Below, in pieces: positions 20,935-32,749 of a DNA stretch of 64,000 bases (position 1 is the stretch's first letter; each line of letters opens with the position of its first letter). The stretch is from the NCBI GenBank assembly GCA_039519185.1, contig CM076848.1, forward strand, positions 31,849,917-31,913,916, given 5' to 3'. The position numbers and the translations under genes are program-made. The notes beneath the pieces were generated by a model. It did not search any database. It worked only from the letters and a program-made list of their open reading frames with translations, and was not told where the DNA came from. Origin of the DNA: Astragalus membranaceus (Eukaryota > Streptophyta > Magnoliopsida > Fabales > Fabaceae).

Positions 20935-21834
20935 GCCAATGCTCTATTTAACACAAAATTGTCCGGATACAAAAATTCGTTGTTTAGATTACAATATAAA
21001 AAAAGCTTTTAAAAAATAAAAATGGGAAACGGAATACATTAACCAAACCAACCATTAAAATTCTTGATTAATTAAAAACTTATGTTCTACTGACATTAAA
21101 TAAAAAACTCAAAATCATTAGATCAAATACTTTGTGAATATCAGATCAAACCCTAACAACATCAACAAAAATACTAAGTGGTGAACCCCGAATTTCCATT
21201 GAAAGATTAGAAAGCGTTGATGATAATCTCTCTAAAAACCTTTTGGAAGTTTAAGGAATCTCTGCAAAATAGCAATATAAAAAGTAGTTAATATAGAATA
21301 AAACTGAAAACAATGTGATCAACATGTCTAGCTATATTAATGGCATATGAAACAAAGGTAAAAGTAAACATGCAAATCAAGTAGAAACAAAATTGGCAAT
21401 ATAAAAAGTAATTAATATGCAATCAAAAACTACCCAAAAAGAGCCTTGGTTTAGGCATATTGAGAAGCTGCAATTAATCAATGCTTGTTATTAGTCTATA
21501 TCCTTTGCAAAATTCAGACTCAGAGTGCATGTATTATATTCTTTGCAACTTTAACAAATCTTTACTAAAAGAGTGCCTGCTCTGTTCATGCATACATATC
21601 AATCAGAAGAATTGATCTACTAAATTATCTTTTCATCTTAGAATCCTCACCTCTTCACATGAATATTGAATGTGCCACTCTCTGCAATGCACAAGCTATG
21701 AATGCATTTTACACATGCCACTTAGACCATATGATATTCAAGTAGAAATAAAGTATAAGTTAAATCATAGGGTTGTGTATTTGTATGAGAAAATTACCTA
21801 GGAGAGTCGCTGGAATACTTCTTTGTAAACCACA
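20935..21834 (-). mobile_element. Helitron 3' non-coding region
   Basis: About 900 bp of AT-rich sequence lies between the helicase stop and the terminal hairpin. Phrases such as GGCAATATAAAAAGTAGTTAATAT repeat locally (about 21268 and 21395). No gene seen. Confidence 0.6.
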
Positions 21835-24295
21835 TTAATTGGAAGTAGTATTTGTCGAATTCCCTTCATCATCAGTTATCAATATTTTTAAACCCTTTTT
21901 TGAAGTAACTCTTGAAACGGCTACATATAATTGACCATGTGAGAAAACCGGTTGGGGTAAAAAAACACCAACATGTTTTAAAGATTGTCCCTGACTCTTA
22001 TTGATAGTCATTGCAAAAGAAACAACCAAAGGGAACTGTCTTCTTTGAAATTTAAAAGGAATTCGAGGATCAGACGGAGTCAATGACAATCTTGGGATAA
22101 AAACTCTTGAACCAGCATTGTTTCCGGATAAAACAATTGCCTCAACAACAAATTTACCCATCCTTGTTAGAATGAGCCGAGTTCCATTACATAATCCAGA
22201 AGAATGATCAATGTTTCTCAACAACATGATGGGAATACCAACTTTCAATTTAAGTTTATGAGCTGGAAGACCAGAGGCAACAATTGTATTTAAAAATTCT
22301 GGTGTGTGTATATCATCCTCAACATTAGCATTAGAATAATTGTGGCAAGGTGTGTCTAAACTTAGATATGTCTTTTCATCACCTGGAATTGAAGATATCA
22401 TGTGCTCATTGATAATGTCCACCACTTCATTTTTGGGAGCTAAGATCGCCCTATTTTGAAAAAATAAAGGGTCATGCATTTCATCTAGAAATGATGGATA
22501 TGTTGTATCAATGATATTTTGAATTGGTTCAACTGAATCTTTAATAAGCAACTCGTCTGGAATTTCAAGAGAGATGTCCGAATCATTTACTTCACCAATT
22601 GTACCATCTCCAATTTTTAGAACCCATTCAGAAAATTCTGTTGCTTCAGCAATGTCTGCATCTGAGGTACCATACAACAATCTCATATTCTTTGATAATG
22701 TCAAAATTTCACAATGGTTCCATAGATAAGAAGAGTTGATTGTGGCGTGTACAATCTGCTGTCTTGTTCCCTTGGGAATAACAGGGAGTATTTGGCGAAA
22801 ATCTCCACCCAAAACAACAACCTTACCTCCAAAAGGAACACCTAAACTTTCACCATTAAGAGGCCTCAAAATATCCTGTAGGGTTCGATCTAGAGCTTCA
22901 AAACAATTTTTATTGGTCATTGGTGCCTCATCCCATATAATAAATGAACATCTACGAATCAATTCTGCCAAGTGACTTCCTTGTTTTATGTTGCAAGTGG
23001 AACACTCATCTGGGTTAAGTGGAATTGCAAATCGAGAGTGAGCTGTCCTACCCCCAGGAATTAAAAGAGAAGCAATACCACTGGAGGCAACTGCTAAAAC
23101 AATTTTCCCCTGTGATCTTAAACCAGTTGTGAGTCCTCTCCAAATATAAGTCTTGCCTGTTCCACCATATCCATTTAAAAAAAAGAAACCAGCCTTTTTT
23201 TCATTCACTCGTGCCATAATTTTTCCATAGATGTTTTTTTGCTCATCTGTCATTGATGCCACCAACTGCTGGTTTTCAACCTCTAGTTTTCCTCTATCGT
23301 AATTGATTTCATCAAATATGAGCCTATTCTGACTTGTTGCAAGCAAGTCTTCATCAGGTTGAGGCAAGGTAGGAAAATCCGAGAGACTCATATTATTGCT
23401 TTGCAACAACTTATGAATTTCAATTAAAGTAAAGGTCTTTAATTCATCAGCAGATAATTGTAATTCTGAAATAATAAGTGAATGCAAATATTAGTGTTTT
23501 AATAAGAAAAAAATTGGCAAACACAAATTAGAAAAGATGTAGACCAAAACCTGGAAATTGTAGAATGGATCTTTGTCTATGCAAAATGTCATCACCTAAA
23601 TGGAACCATGTAGCATCCCACACAACTTCAGGTCTTGAAATCTTCCCAGATACTAATAGTATGACAAACAACTTGCGCAAAAAGGACCCAACACCCCAAT
23701 GACTTGCCTCTTTAATAGCATCTATATATTCTTTGTCATCTTCCAATAAACCCATTGCATAGCAAGCATCTTTAAAATTTGGGTGAACAAAATCTCCAAC
23801 TTTTCTTATGTCTTCAAAACAATGAGCTCCTTTAACATGATTCAGCAATCTCCTTAAATAATAAAGCTCCCCAGATCCAGGGGGGATATAATGAAGTCTC
23901 CCAATAGTATATCCAGATTTACGTGGAAACCATTCCCTCTTTTCATCATTCCAAACAAAATTTGTTGGAAACTCAGCATAAGTAAGTTCTCTTGCTTGTG
24001 AATATTTTTTGTTTGCACCCATCCACGCCAAAAATTTGGAGCTCCCAATAGATGGCTTAGAAAGAACTGATTGAATAGGCCTATTATCACTGTAAATAAG
24101 CAATTGTTCACCTGGTAGATGAAATTGCAGCCTCTCCACTGAGGGTTCTCTATAATGAATGTCAAATGAAAATATTCTCCATGCAGCTTCAGATGAGGCC
24201 AAGTATCTACAGTCATAATACAACTGTATTTCATCGACTATCATTATTAGAGTTGGAATCACCAACACCATAGAAAGTTGTTGTAACTCGATCAT
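21835..24295 (-). pseudogene. Helitron RepHel: middle region and PIF1-type helicase
   Basis: There are two minus-strand exons, 24295-23551 and 23465-21835. An 85-bp intron with GT..AG ends (23550-23466) joins QFP to ELQLSADELK without a frame change. Exon 1 has YYDCRYLASSEAAWRIFSFD and IHYREPSVERLQFHLPGEQ, the conserved segment upstream of the helicase in plant RepHel. Exon 2 has Walker A GYGGTGKT, Walker B FIIWDEAP, GGDFRQILPV and the C-terminal QGQSLKHVGVFLPQPVFSHG plus YVAVSRV, so all main SF1B helicase motifs are visible. The HUH Rep nuclease and Helitron-like N domain are missing upstream of 24295, so the element cannot be autonomous. The helicase would unwind DNA in rolling-circle transposition. 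Confidence 0.88.
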
Positions 24296-25307
24296 GAGAT
24301 ATGCAAAGTTAGAGATATGGAGGATGTCATCTTATTGGGAAAGCAAAAGACAGAATAGAGAATAATTTAACTACTGCTATACACAAGCCAGTTGCTACAG
24401 TGTTGTGAAGCACAAAATCAGGATCACATGCCAACCAAAGGAAGATACAGCTGAGAAAACAACAGTAAATGTCATGTACTCAGTTGCATCTCATTGGAAC
24501 TAAAGTAACCTTACTGAATTTCATTAGACATTTCAAGGCTGTCATTAGCTACTACCGCGTGAGTTAGTTAACCTTACTTGCTTATTTCTTTTGTTAGTTT
24601 ATTCATCTCCTACTTGATCATTAATTTGTAAATTTATCATTTTTTGAAGCAGGAGATAATCAAAAATTCCAATCATAATTCACTAATGTGAATAAATACA
24701 AAGAACAGTTCCACTAATTAATCACTGTAGAAGCAACTCAAGTGAATATAATTTATAACTTATATTCAATTGGCTTGATTTATTTAATTCTCTTGCTGAT
24801 TAACTGAATAATGTATATTGCTGATTAACTGAATAATGTATATTGCTGATTAGGTTTGTGTTAGTAATTTTGGTAACAAAATACACCAGTAAGGCATCTA
24901 AATACTGAATAAACTCAAATTGCCTTGATACTTGAATCAGTTTTTAGTTACTATGTAAAGTGTTCTCTGGATCAACATGAGTAAAGATTGGTTAATCAAA
25001 TCAAATAGCACAAAAACTAAATATTATATATAATGGAACAACAAAAGTACATGGCCTTTTTGACAAACAACAGATGGATACATACTACATCAGTAATAAA
25101 CATGGAACAACAAAAGTACATGGCCTTTTTGACAAACAACAGAGGTGATACATGATCTGATGGATATATAATACATCAGTAATAGACACTACTTAGTTAC
25201 ACCAAACATACTACTTAATTAGATGCACACTACTTAATAAGACAAAGGACACTGCTTAAAAGCCACAACCAACAGAAGCAGCAAACAATAACAGCCTAAT
25301 ACTCTAT
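24296..25307. other. Non-coding region downstream of B3 gene B
   Basis: No gene. The part 24890-25280 is clearly homologous to 29270-29560, which lies in the first intron of B3 gene A (shared words include CTTGATACTTGAATCAGT and CACTACTTAGTTA). This shows that the duplicated unit included intron sequence. A 27-bp phrase with GATTAACTGAATAATGTATA is tandemly repeated near 24795-24845, and a copy of CAACAAAAGTACATGGCC is repeated at 25040 and 25110. Confidence 0.6.
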
Positions 25308-26284
25308 TCATATAGACCTCCTGAACTCAAACAAAATGATTTTTGGCTCTGTAGATCTTACACCAAGCTTAATATAAGTACCCTCAAACAACAACTTGAT
25401 ATGACGAAAAAGAGGCCAGCCAGAATGGAAACCACAAAGAGACACATCTTCTTGGTTATTGTTCAACTCACATCTCCAAGCATAGCCATAAGAATCTATC
25501 AAGCTGACTTCATAAACACCAGCTGGCATGATCATACGACAGAAATCAGCAGGGATGGACTACATACAATAGTGGAAAAAAGCAGTTAATTAGAAAGCCA
25601 AAACAATGGCACCAACAACTAATAAAACAAAATCATCAAAAGGGAAAACACACCAGTTTCCCAGTATTAACATCAGCTGCAGTTAAATGCTTGCTCAAGG
25701 TATGGTAAAGAGTTGGGACTTTAGAGATGCTACTAAGGTATTTGTCTCCAGCATCAATGCTTGCACGTGGAACTGGATCTTCACCAACCTTAAAAATACG
25801 TGCAGGAGTAGGATTCTCAACCTCTCTACCAAATCTAACCTTAACTTTAATGGAAAATTTGTCTGGTCTAATGTAAACCAATCTAACTATCCCCACACCA
25901 TTTTGAAGATAGCAAGAACCCATTTCATTCCAACCAGTGGAAAAATATGGGCGGCCATTAACCTTCTTAACTATTACTTGGTTCTCATACCCAAGTGGAT
26001 CACACAGCATGACCAAGAAGGACACATCATTCCCATGTTGTTTGGTAAACAATTCAGGCAGTTGAATGGATAACTACACAACATAAACACTCAACAATCA
26101 TAAGAGAACATACAAATGATAAATAGGATACAGTGAAATGTGGAGGAAAAAAACAAAAGGCAATACTAAATCACAAGTTAATCCTCACATTTTCAGCCAA
26201 AAACTACAAGTAATATCTATCAAACTTCACAACCATAGCATAGTTGCTGTCATCCCTTGGATCAACGTGAGTAACAGCATCTGC
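25308..26284 (-). CDS. B3-domain gene B (partial model)
   Basis: Two clear minus-strand exons are 26073-25654 (420 nt, GTG donor at its end) and 25559-25308 (252 nt, ending in TGA). Exon one reads LSIQLPELFTKQHGNDVSFL, GYENQVIVKKVNGRPYFSTG and VRLVYIRPDKFSIKV. Exon two opens SIPADFCRMIMPAGVYEVSL and ends with the GW..F and GTYIKLGVRS features of a plant B3 DNA-binding domain. The exon sizes parallel gene A (417 and 249 nt), and both exons are phase 0. A possible upstream exon (about 26284-26207, VTHVDPRDDSNYAMVVKFDR) resembles the VDSLAFVGDD exon of gene A, but I could not join it in frame. No start codon was found, so it may be a pseudogene. The product would be a nuclear DNA-binding protein of the REM/B3 type; its target is unknown. 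Confidence 0.65.
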
Positions 26285-28057
26285 AGAAACAGATTTCATA
26301 GATAGAAGTGGTAGGTTACACAGTACTTGTCAACCATGCAACAAAGAATACAAAAAAAACAAAGATAAAGTACCTTGTAAGTCAAAGGAGCACAAAAGGA
26401 GCCTGTCTTTGAATGCTTGAAAGAGATGATAGTGAATGTACAGACACACACACATACATATATAGAGAAGTAATAGAGGGACAAAAGAGATGTTGAGAAG
26501 TAAAGATATAGTTAACAGTTAATAGCTTTAAGTGAAAGGTCAAATCAATGACATGGGAAGGCATCAAGGGGTCAGTTTTTTAGCTAAAGCAATAAGAAAT
26601 ATCCAGACCTCTCTTAAGTCATGTCAATCAAGAAGATCACAAAATAGAAGATGATATCGCACATGCATGCTTAGAGGTGCAAAGTTTTGATTAGAATTAG
26701 CCAATTATAGTTTCAACAATTTTGGATCTTTCTGTTTTGATGATGGGAAGATAAATTAAAGTACCAATTAACCAATGGTGACTAATATGAAAGCATTAAA
26801 GGTTATTAAAACTGATGCAGTTTATAAACAATCTGTTGAGGCATTGCATTTTTTGCATGTCTTCTGAGATTTTAGATAGGATCAAAAAATTGAGACTTTC
26901 TTTGCAACTAATCACTCGTTTTTAATCAATTTTGCAACAAACATGAACAATTTTAATTCAATTCCTGGGCATGTAAAGAACACCACAGTCCAAAAGAACC
27001 TGATTTCACAGCCATTACCAGAGAAATGGACCAAATTCATAGCAAAACACTAATAGCTAAATTGCTGCAAAATTCAGAAGCCAGTGCATTCTAATTTTTC
27101 ACAAATAATGCACTCTCTGAAAGACTTCTAATTAAAGAGACCATTATCTAATGTATGAAAGAAAAATAAAACAAAGTATAATCAATTGAATAGAGTAGAA
27201 AGTATTTCAATCACATTTGTATATGCTGTTTTTTCCTTTGTAAAGCCAAGATCAGAAAATTTCAAAGAACTGTTGGATAGAGCATCAGTTTAGGCCAAAT
27301 TGACTTTCATATGATTTTTAATAGAAGCTTATGGAAAGAAGTAAATAGATGTTATCTCAGATTTTAGAATCTGATTTCATAACCATTATTAGAGAAATGG
27401 ACTGATTAAAACTAAGCTGGTCATATGCATAGCAAAACACTAATAGCTAAATTGCTTTAAAATAGAAACATAAACTGATCCAAACAACTTTAACAAAACA
27501 GATATTCCCTATAAAACAAAGTATAATCAATTGAATAGAGTAGAAAGTATTTCAATCACATTTGTATATGCTGTTTTTTCCTTTGTAAAGCCAAGATCAG
27601 AAAATTTCAAAGAACTGTTGGATAGAGCATCAGTTTAGGCTAAATTGACTTTAGCATATGATTTTTAATAGAAGCTTATGGAAAGAAGTAAATAAATGTT
27701 ATCTCTCAGATTTTAGAATCTGATTTCATAACCATTATTAGAGAAATGGACTGATTAAAACTAAGCTGGTCATATGCATAGCAAAACACTAATAGCTAAA
27801 TTGCTGTAAAATAGAAACATAAACTGGCATCAGTTTAGGCTAAATTGACTTTAGCATATGATTTTTAATAGAAGCTTATGGAAAGAAGTAAATAGATGTT
27901 ATCTCTCAGATTTTAGAATCTGATTTCATAACCATTATAAGAGAAATGGACTGATTAAAACTAAGCTGGTCATATGCATAGCAAAACACTAATAGCTAAA
28001 TTGCTGTAAAATAGAAACATAAACTGATCCAAACAACTTTAATAAAACAGATATTCC
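26285..28057. other. Intergenic region between the two B3 genes
   Basis: No gene seen. It contains a CA/TA repeat at about 26440-26465 and a tandem repeat block at 27174-28035, listed separately. The 5' part may hold leader exons of gene B. Confidence 0.5.
27174..28035. repeat. Tandem repeat, period about 330 then about 200 bp
   Basis: A unit starting CAAAGTATAATCAATTGAAT occurs at about 27174 and again at about 27511. A third, shortened copy starts within the unit at about 27827 (CATCAGTTTAGGCTAAATTG). All copies end with CATATGCATAGCAAAACACT and AAACTGATCCAAACAACTTT. A more diverged partial copy lies just upstream (about 27005-27070). No coding potential. It abuts the stop codon of B3 gene A. 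Confidence 0.85.
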
Positions 28058-30323
28058 CTAGGCTTCAACAACCTTCACGAACAGATATTTCCTATTCTTA
28101 TTAGCCACACCTAGCTTGAGAGAAGTCCCTGGAAGGAGTCCATTCAACCCACGAAAGGAAGACCACCCATCAGTAACATAGCAGTAATCAGGCCTTGAAC
28201 TCTTCCATTGAAACTTACAATTCCATCTCCTTCCACGAAAATTAACCAAAGTAATGAAGGTAGCTGCAGGAGAGAAGGCAAGCTGGCAAAAACCAATGTG
28301 AAGGAACTGCAAAGACAATTAAGGAAAACAATTCAGAAAATAAAGGGCCAGAATTCATACACACCAGAAAACCAAGGAATAAATACATAGTCAATGAACT
28401 AAATCAAAGCATAAAAAGGGAATGCCTAAGTAAATTGATACACACCAGAAAGGGGGTGCTAGTTTCCTCAATAGAGAGATCCTTCATCAGAGAGTGGTAA
28501 AAATGGATAGCATCAATAAAAAGGAACTCATCATTCTGCTCATCAATAATACTCATTGGAAGCTCAGGTTCTCCAAGGCCAAATTTCTTAGGAGGAAATG
28601 GATAGCGAACTTGCTTTCCCATTCTATCCATTACATGCATTTGGAAGGTGGTACCCTGCAGAAATTCAAGAGTAATCCAACCACCACTAAAGAGGTTGTA
28701 AACCTCACCAATGCGAGCAGCATCATGATGTAAATACACCCAGTTTGGGCGTTGCTTGATAGAGATGACAAAAACATTCCCCAAGGGATCCAAGAGACGA
28801 ACAATGGCTGGCATATCATTATAAAAGTCTGACAAAAAAAGAACTGGAAGTGGCTGCATAGACTGGAAAAAGAACAAAACAAAATTAGAAACACAAGAGG
28901 AAAAAATCACTCATTTAAAAGGAGTGAAAGTGGAACTCACAAAGCCAGGAACAAATTCAAAATGATAAGTGTGGTATTTGAGAAAGCATTCTGCAAAATA
29001 TGGGTCATCACCCACAAAAGCGAGGGAATCCACCTAACCAAAGCAAGAGCAACACAACCAAGGTAGAAGAATAGGTTAGGTAGCATGAGTTTAGCTTGTT
29101 TGACACAAATAAAAACCCAACCAAACCAAATCCTAATATAAAAACAATGGTGACAAAATAAGTCTAGGAAGATATCTAATAATTAGCTGAGCAATAAATT
29201 TTCAGTTAAAATAAAAGGCCTAGAATTAGCATGACCTCCAAGCTAATTATAAAGACATGGCTTTAAAAGACACAAAAAGGGTACTCAAACTGCCTTGATA
29301 CTTGAATCAGTGTTTAGTTACAATGCAAAGGCTTCTTTGGATCAACATGAGTAAAGATTGCTTAATCAAATCAAAAACAACAAAAACTAAATACTATATA
29401 TAATGGAACAACAAAAGTACATACCTGATGGATACATACTACATTAGCAATAGACACTACTTAGTTAGACCAAACATACTACTTCATTAGATGCACACTA
29501 CTTAATTAGACAAAGCACACTGCTTAAAAGTCACAACCAACAAAAGCAACACATCAAAGATGAACTGGAAACAAAAAACACAAAAAAAAGACCATGACTT
29601 TTCTTTCTAATCCTTCATCTAGATATTCCTAACAATGTAATTCCTCAAATCCTAATATAAAAACAATGGTCACTATATGAGAGACCCACCTGAGAAATAT
29701 TCAGAAAAGACTTAGAGATCTATAATCAACTATTTAAAGACATAACTTTAAAAGACACAAAAAGGGTGTACTCAAACTGCCTTGATACTTGAATCAGTTT
29801 TTATATCCCTTACTCAGGGTACTCAAAATGCCTAAATCCTAACAATGTAATTCCTAGCCATGGTAAAAACACCCTACTTCAAATAGTTCAGACAAAAGAT
29901 AAAACTGGTATGTTTTTGTAAAGTTTTTTTAACAGATACTGGAAAACAGATTACTTCAAAATCTTGGATACAAAGTCACTTCAAACATCCTTTCAATTTA
30001 GAGCACAGAAACTGGAAAAACATTACTTCAAAATCTTGAATAATAAATTCATAGGCAAAGGATAAATATATCTACTCAAATCCAACACAACCAATCTATG
30101 AACAAATCCAACACAACCAATCTATGAAGAAACTCCAGAATCTTTGTAGCAAAAAGGCAAGACATAGCATCAAAGATAAGTAATCCAAATAGTTTAGCAA
30201 AAGACTAAGACACAAACTCAGAGATAAAGAGGGAAAAAATTTATTACGTAACCTCAACAAAAGAACAAAGAGAAGCAAGGCCATTACCTTGTTTTCATTA
30301 GGCACAATATCAAGGGAATCCAT
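28058..30323 (-). CDS. B3-domain gene A (complete four-exon model, 264 aa)
   Basis: Minus-strand exons are 30323-30288, 29033-28941, 28862-28446 and 28306-28058. All have GT..AG junctions and every junction is phase 0, giving 12+31+139+82 residues and a TAG stop. The start is MDSLDIVPNENK. Exon two continues VDSLAFVGDDPYFAEC. Exon three has PLPVLFLSDFYNDMPAIVRL, GNVFVISIKQRPNWVYLH and NLFSGGWITLEFLQGTTFQM, a B3-like fold. Exon four has FITLVNFRGRRWNCKFQWK, GWSSFRGLNGLLPGTSLKLG and KYLFVKV, a second B3 domain ending the protein. The two-B3 layout resembles plant REM-type nuclear proteins. Leader exons probably lie at about 30610-30660 and 31050-31135. The intact splice phases argue that it is, or recently was, a functional gene. 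It lies upstream of, and co-oriented with, a Helitron helicase. Confidence 0.7.
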
Positions 30324-31140
30324 CTACCCAAAGAAAGAAGAACAGCATTAGTATAGCAGACATTGCATGAAACAATTTGAAACAAAAATACAAAACTAAG
30401 AATCTAATGCAGTAAATACATATGCTTAGATTAGATATCTAATGCAGTGAATACATATGGTTAGATTAGATAAGCACACAGCAAAAATACTGGGAAAGTT
30501 GGATGAAGAACAGAAATTGCAGGAAACAATGTGAAACAAAAATACAAAACCAAGGATATAATGCAGTAAATACACATGCTTAGATTAGATGAATGGCATT
30601 ACCTTGCTATCCAAAAGCGAAGAGCACACAGCAAACAGCAACCTGAAACCTGGAAATAGCTCAAAATAAGAAATCAGTTGGAGTGCTGAGGGGTGGCTAT
30701 AATCAGTTGGAGTGTTGAGGTGTGGCTATTTATACTATGAAATTAATGAGAAACGAAAAACATAATTAGGGGCAAATTAAGTGGAATACGTGAGTCTGAT
30801 GAAATCAAATGATACACATTGAAATTGCAAAACCGATAACAGTAGGAAGAACAGATCATGATTAGTAACAATTGGTATTCAAAAGGGTAGCTTGTTGAAA
30901 GAAACCTAACAGCATTGGAAAATGGAGAAACTTGAAAGAAAGGAAGTGTGTAACATAAAGAAAAGCAGCGAAATTCCCCCCATGTGGAGAAGAGAAGAGT
31001 GGGAACAGAGAGAATACGCCACACGTGGCCAAACATACCTGTAAGAAAATCTTTGCGAACATCTCCACTGCTTCGCTGAAGATAGCAATACACTGCTTCA
31101 CTGATCAACACAGCTTGACCATCATCATTCAACAAAGCTT
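30324..31140 (-). other. Probable 5' leader exons and promoter side of B3 gene A
   Basis: A splice-like unit at about 31135-31045 (ending TTTTCTTACAG/GTATGT on minus) and another at about 30655-30607 (ending GATAGCAAG/GTAATG) look like leader exons. The first has an open reading (LLNDDGQAVLISEAVYCYL) but a stop just upstream and no ATG. Two near-copies of AATGCAGT(A/G)AATACATATG lie at about 30407 and 30440. Confidence 0.4.
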
Positions 31141-31276
31141 AGTTGTCACGAGCACCACCTGGATCATACGTGGCACAAACGGCGGCGGCAAATTGGCCGG
31201 AAATTGGAGGGAAAGAAGAGGAAGATGGCGCCAAGAATCCAGCTGGAGACTAAGCCGGATTGAAATTTTTCGATAC

Positions 31277-31335
31277 ATATATATATATATTTTGACAAAT
31301 ATACACACACACTCTCACACACACACACACACACA

Positions 31336-31403
<68 letters not shown>

Positions 31404-31506
31404 GCCCTCCAGAGCTCTGCCGCCCGCCGCCTCCGACCATCGAAGCTCCACCGCGCCGACCGCCGTTGTAACCACAGGCATTTTTTGGGGTCATATAACT
31501 AACATG

Positions 31507-31563
<57 letters not shown>

Positions 31564-31720
31564 TATATATACTATATAATATGTTTATTATATTATATAT
31601 ATATATATATCATATTATATTATAAATAATATATAAACAATATATATTATATAATAAATAATATATATAATAGATTATATATATAGATATATATATATAT
31701 ATATGTATATATATTTATTT
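31277..31720. repeat. Microsatellite cluster, (CA)n and (TA)n
   Basis: A (CA)n tract at about 31301-31335 runs into (TA)n at 31337-31400. After a 110-bp GC-rich gap (31402-31480, CTCTGCCGCCCGCCGCC) come further (TA)n runs at 31510-31560, 31598-31612 and 31672-31705. The readings across it (Ile/Tyr-rich) are not genes. Confidence 0.9.
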
Positions 31721-31876
31721 ATTTATTTATAAATATAGAAATAAAAAACAATTTTTGAAAAAAATAACCATTTTTGCAAGGAAAAAATTAAAATTCTGCA
31801 ATAATAAAAAATATAAAAATTATGACTAATTTTTTTGACTCAATTTTTTTATTAAAAGACATTTTATGTTTAAAAA

Positions 31877-32117
31877 AAGGTTTAAAAATATTTTTGGTCC
31901 TTGCAAATATACCTGTTTTTCAAATATGCCCTTGCAATTTTTTTTTTACCTCGCTGCAAAATCAACTCGTTTTTAAAAATGCCCTTCTGTTAACCAACTG
32001 TTAAAAAATGCTGAGGTGGCAAACGAGAGCTGAGGTGTCATTTTTTTTTCTTTTCTAATTTTTTTTATTCTTTTTTTCTCATGCCACTTCATCATCTTCT
32101 TCATCATTCACCTCTAA
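31877..32117. mobile_element. MULE/MITE-like repeat fragment, left copy
   Basis: It starts AGGTTTAAAAATATTTTTGG and TCCTTGCAAATATACCTGTT. A direct copy of its first part lies at 39577-39745. An inverted copy of its second part (CTGAGGTGGCAAACG..CATCATTCACCTC) lies at 39275-39388. It is the kind of long terminal repeat arm seen in legume Mutator-like elements. The full element cannot be delimited. Confidence 0.45.
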
Positions 32118-32175
32118 TTCTTCATTCCTCTCTTAGATCTTCTTCTCCACCCTTCTTTCTCACTTCACTTTCTGC

Positions 32176-32340
32176 AATGGAGGATTAGAGTAGTTCCAAA
32201 GTTGACTAGGGTTATTAGATCACCATTGAAGATATGGACAAAGGTTAAGAAAGCTTACGTTAATTTTATGTTGAGATCCTTGAACACTGACAATATCTTT
32301 GGTAGCAAACGGATTCCAAAGGCTACTCATGAAATCTCTA
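32176..32340 (+). pseudogene. Unidentified captured gene fragment
   Basis: One frame is open for about 50 codons, VPKLTRVIRSPLKIWTKVKK then AYVNFMLRSLNTDNIFGSKR. The composition is protein-like (basic, amphipathic), unlike the flanking AT-rich repeat. It starts after CTCTTCTCC-type leader sequence and is cut at about 32341 by GAGTGCGTTTGGATGGAGC, the end of a MITE-like sequence. The family was not identified with confidence. Confidence 0.4.
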
Positions 32341-32749
32341 AGAGTGCGTTTGGATGGAGCAATTTAAAATTCTAGGGAAATTGAAATTCTAGGAAATCCA
32401 ATTGCTTCAATTAAATTCCATTCATTTGTAAATTTTATTGTTTGGATCAAGCTATTGAATTGCACCATTTGTAAAATACATTGTTTGGATAGAGTTACTA
32501 AATTGAATCATTTGTAATTTATTTTACTTTAAATTGCATTTTAAATTAATTATGACAATTTATAATACATAATAAAATATATAAATACAAAAAAAATTAT
32601 CATATAAAAATTATATAAATTAACATAAATTTATTTATTTTTAAGTACAAAGAGGAAAAAATGTTTAAACAAAATAATTATAGTAAAACTAAAATTAATA
32701 TTAAAATAATTACAATATACAAATATAAACCATGTACGTATAAATTCTA
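32341..32749. mobile_element. MITE-like AT-rich repeat
   Basis: It begins AGAGTGCGTTTGGATGGAGC, a common plant MITE start, followed by several diverged copies of an AAATTG(A/C)A..CATTTGTAA phrase. No opposite end was found before the Helitron terminus at 32750. No gene. Confidence 0.35.

Noticed and set aside
31025..31629. Ile/Tyr and His/Thr-rich open frames
   Set aside because: Artefacts of (TA)n and (CA)n microsatellites.
31620..31710. Possible Helitron 5' end (TCTATATATATAATC on minus)
   Set aside because: It lies in (TA)n microsatellite sequence, where such a word is expected by chance.
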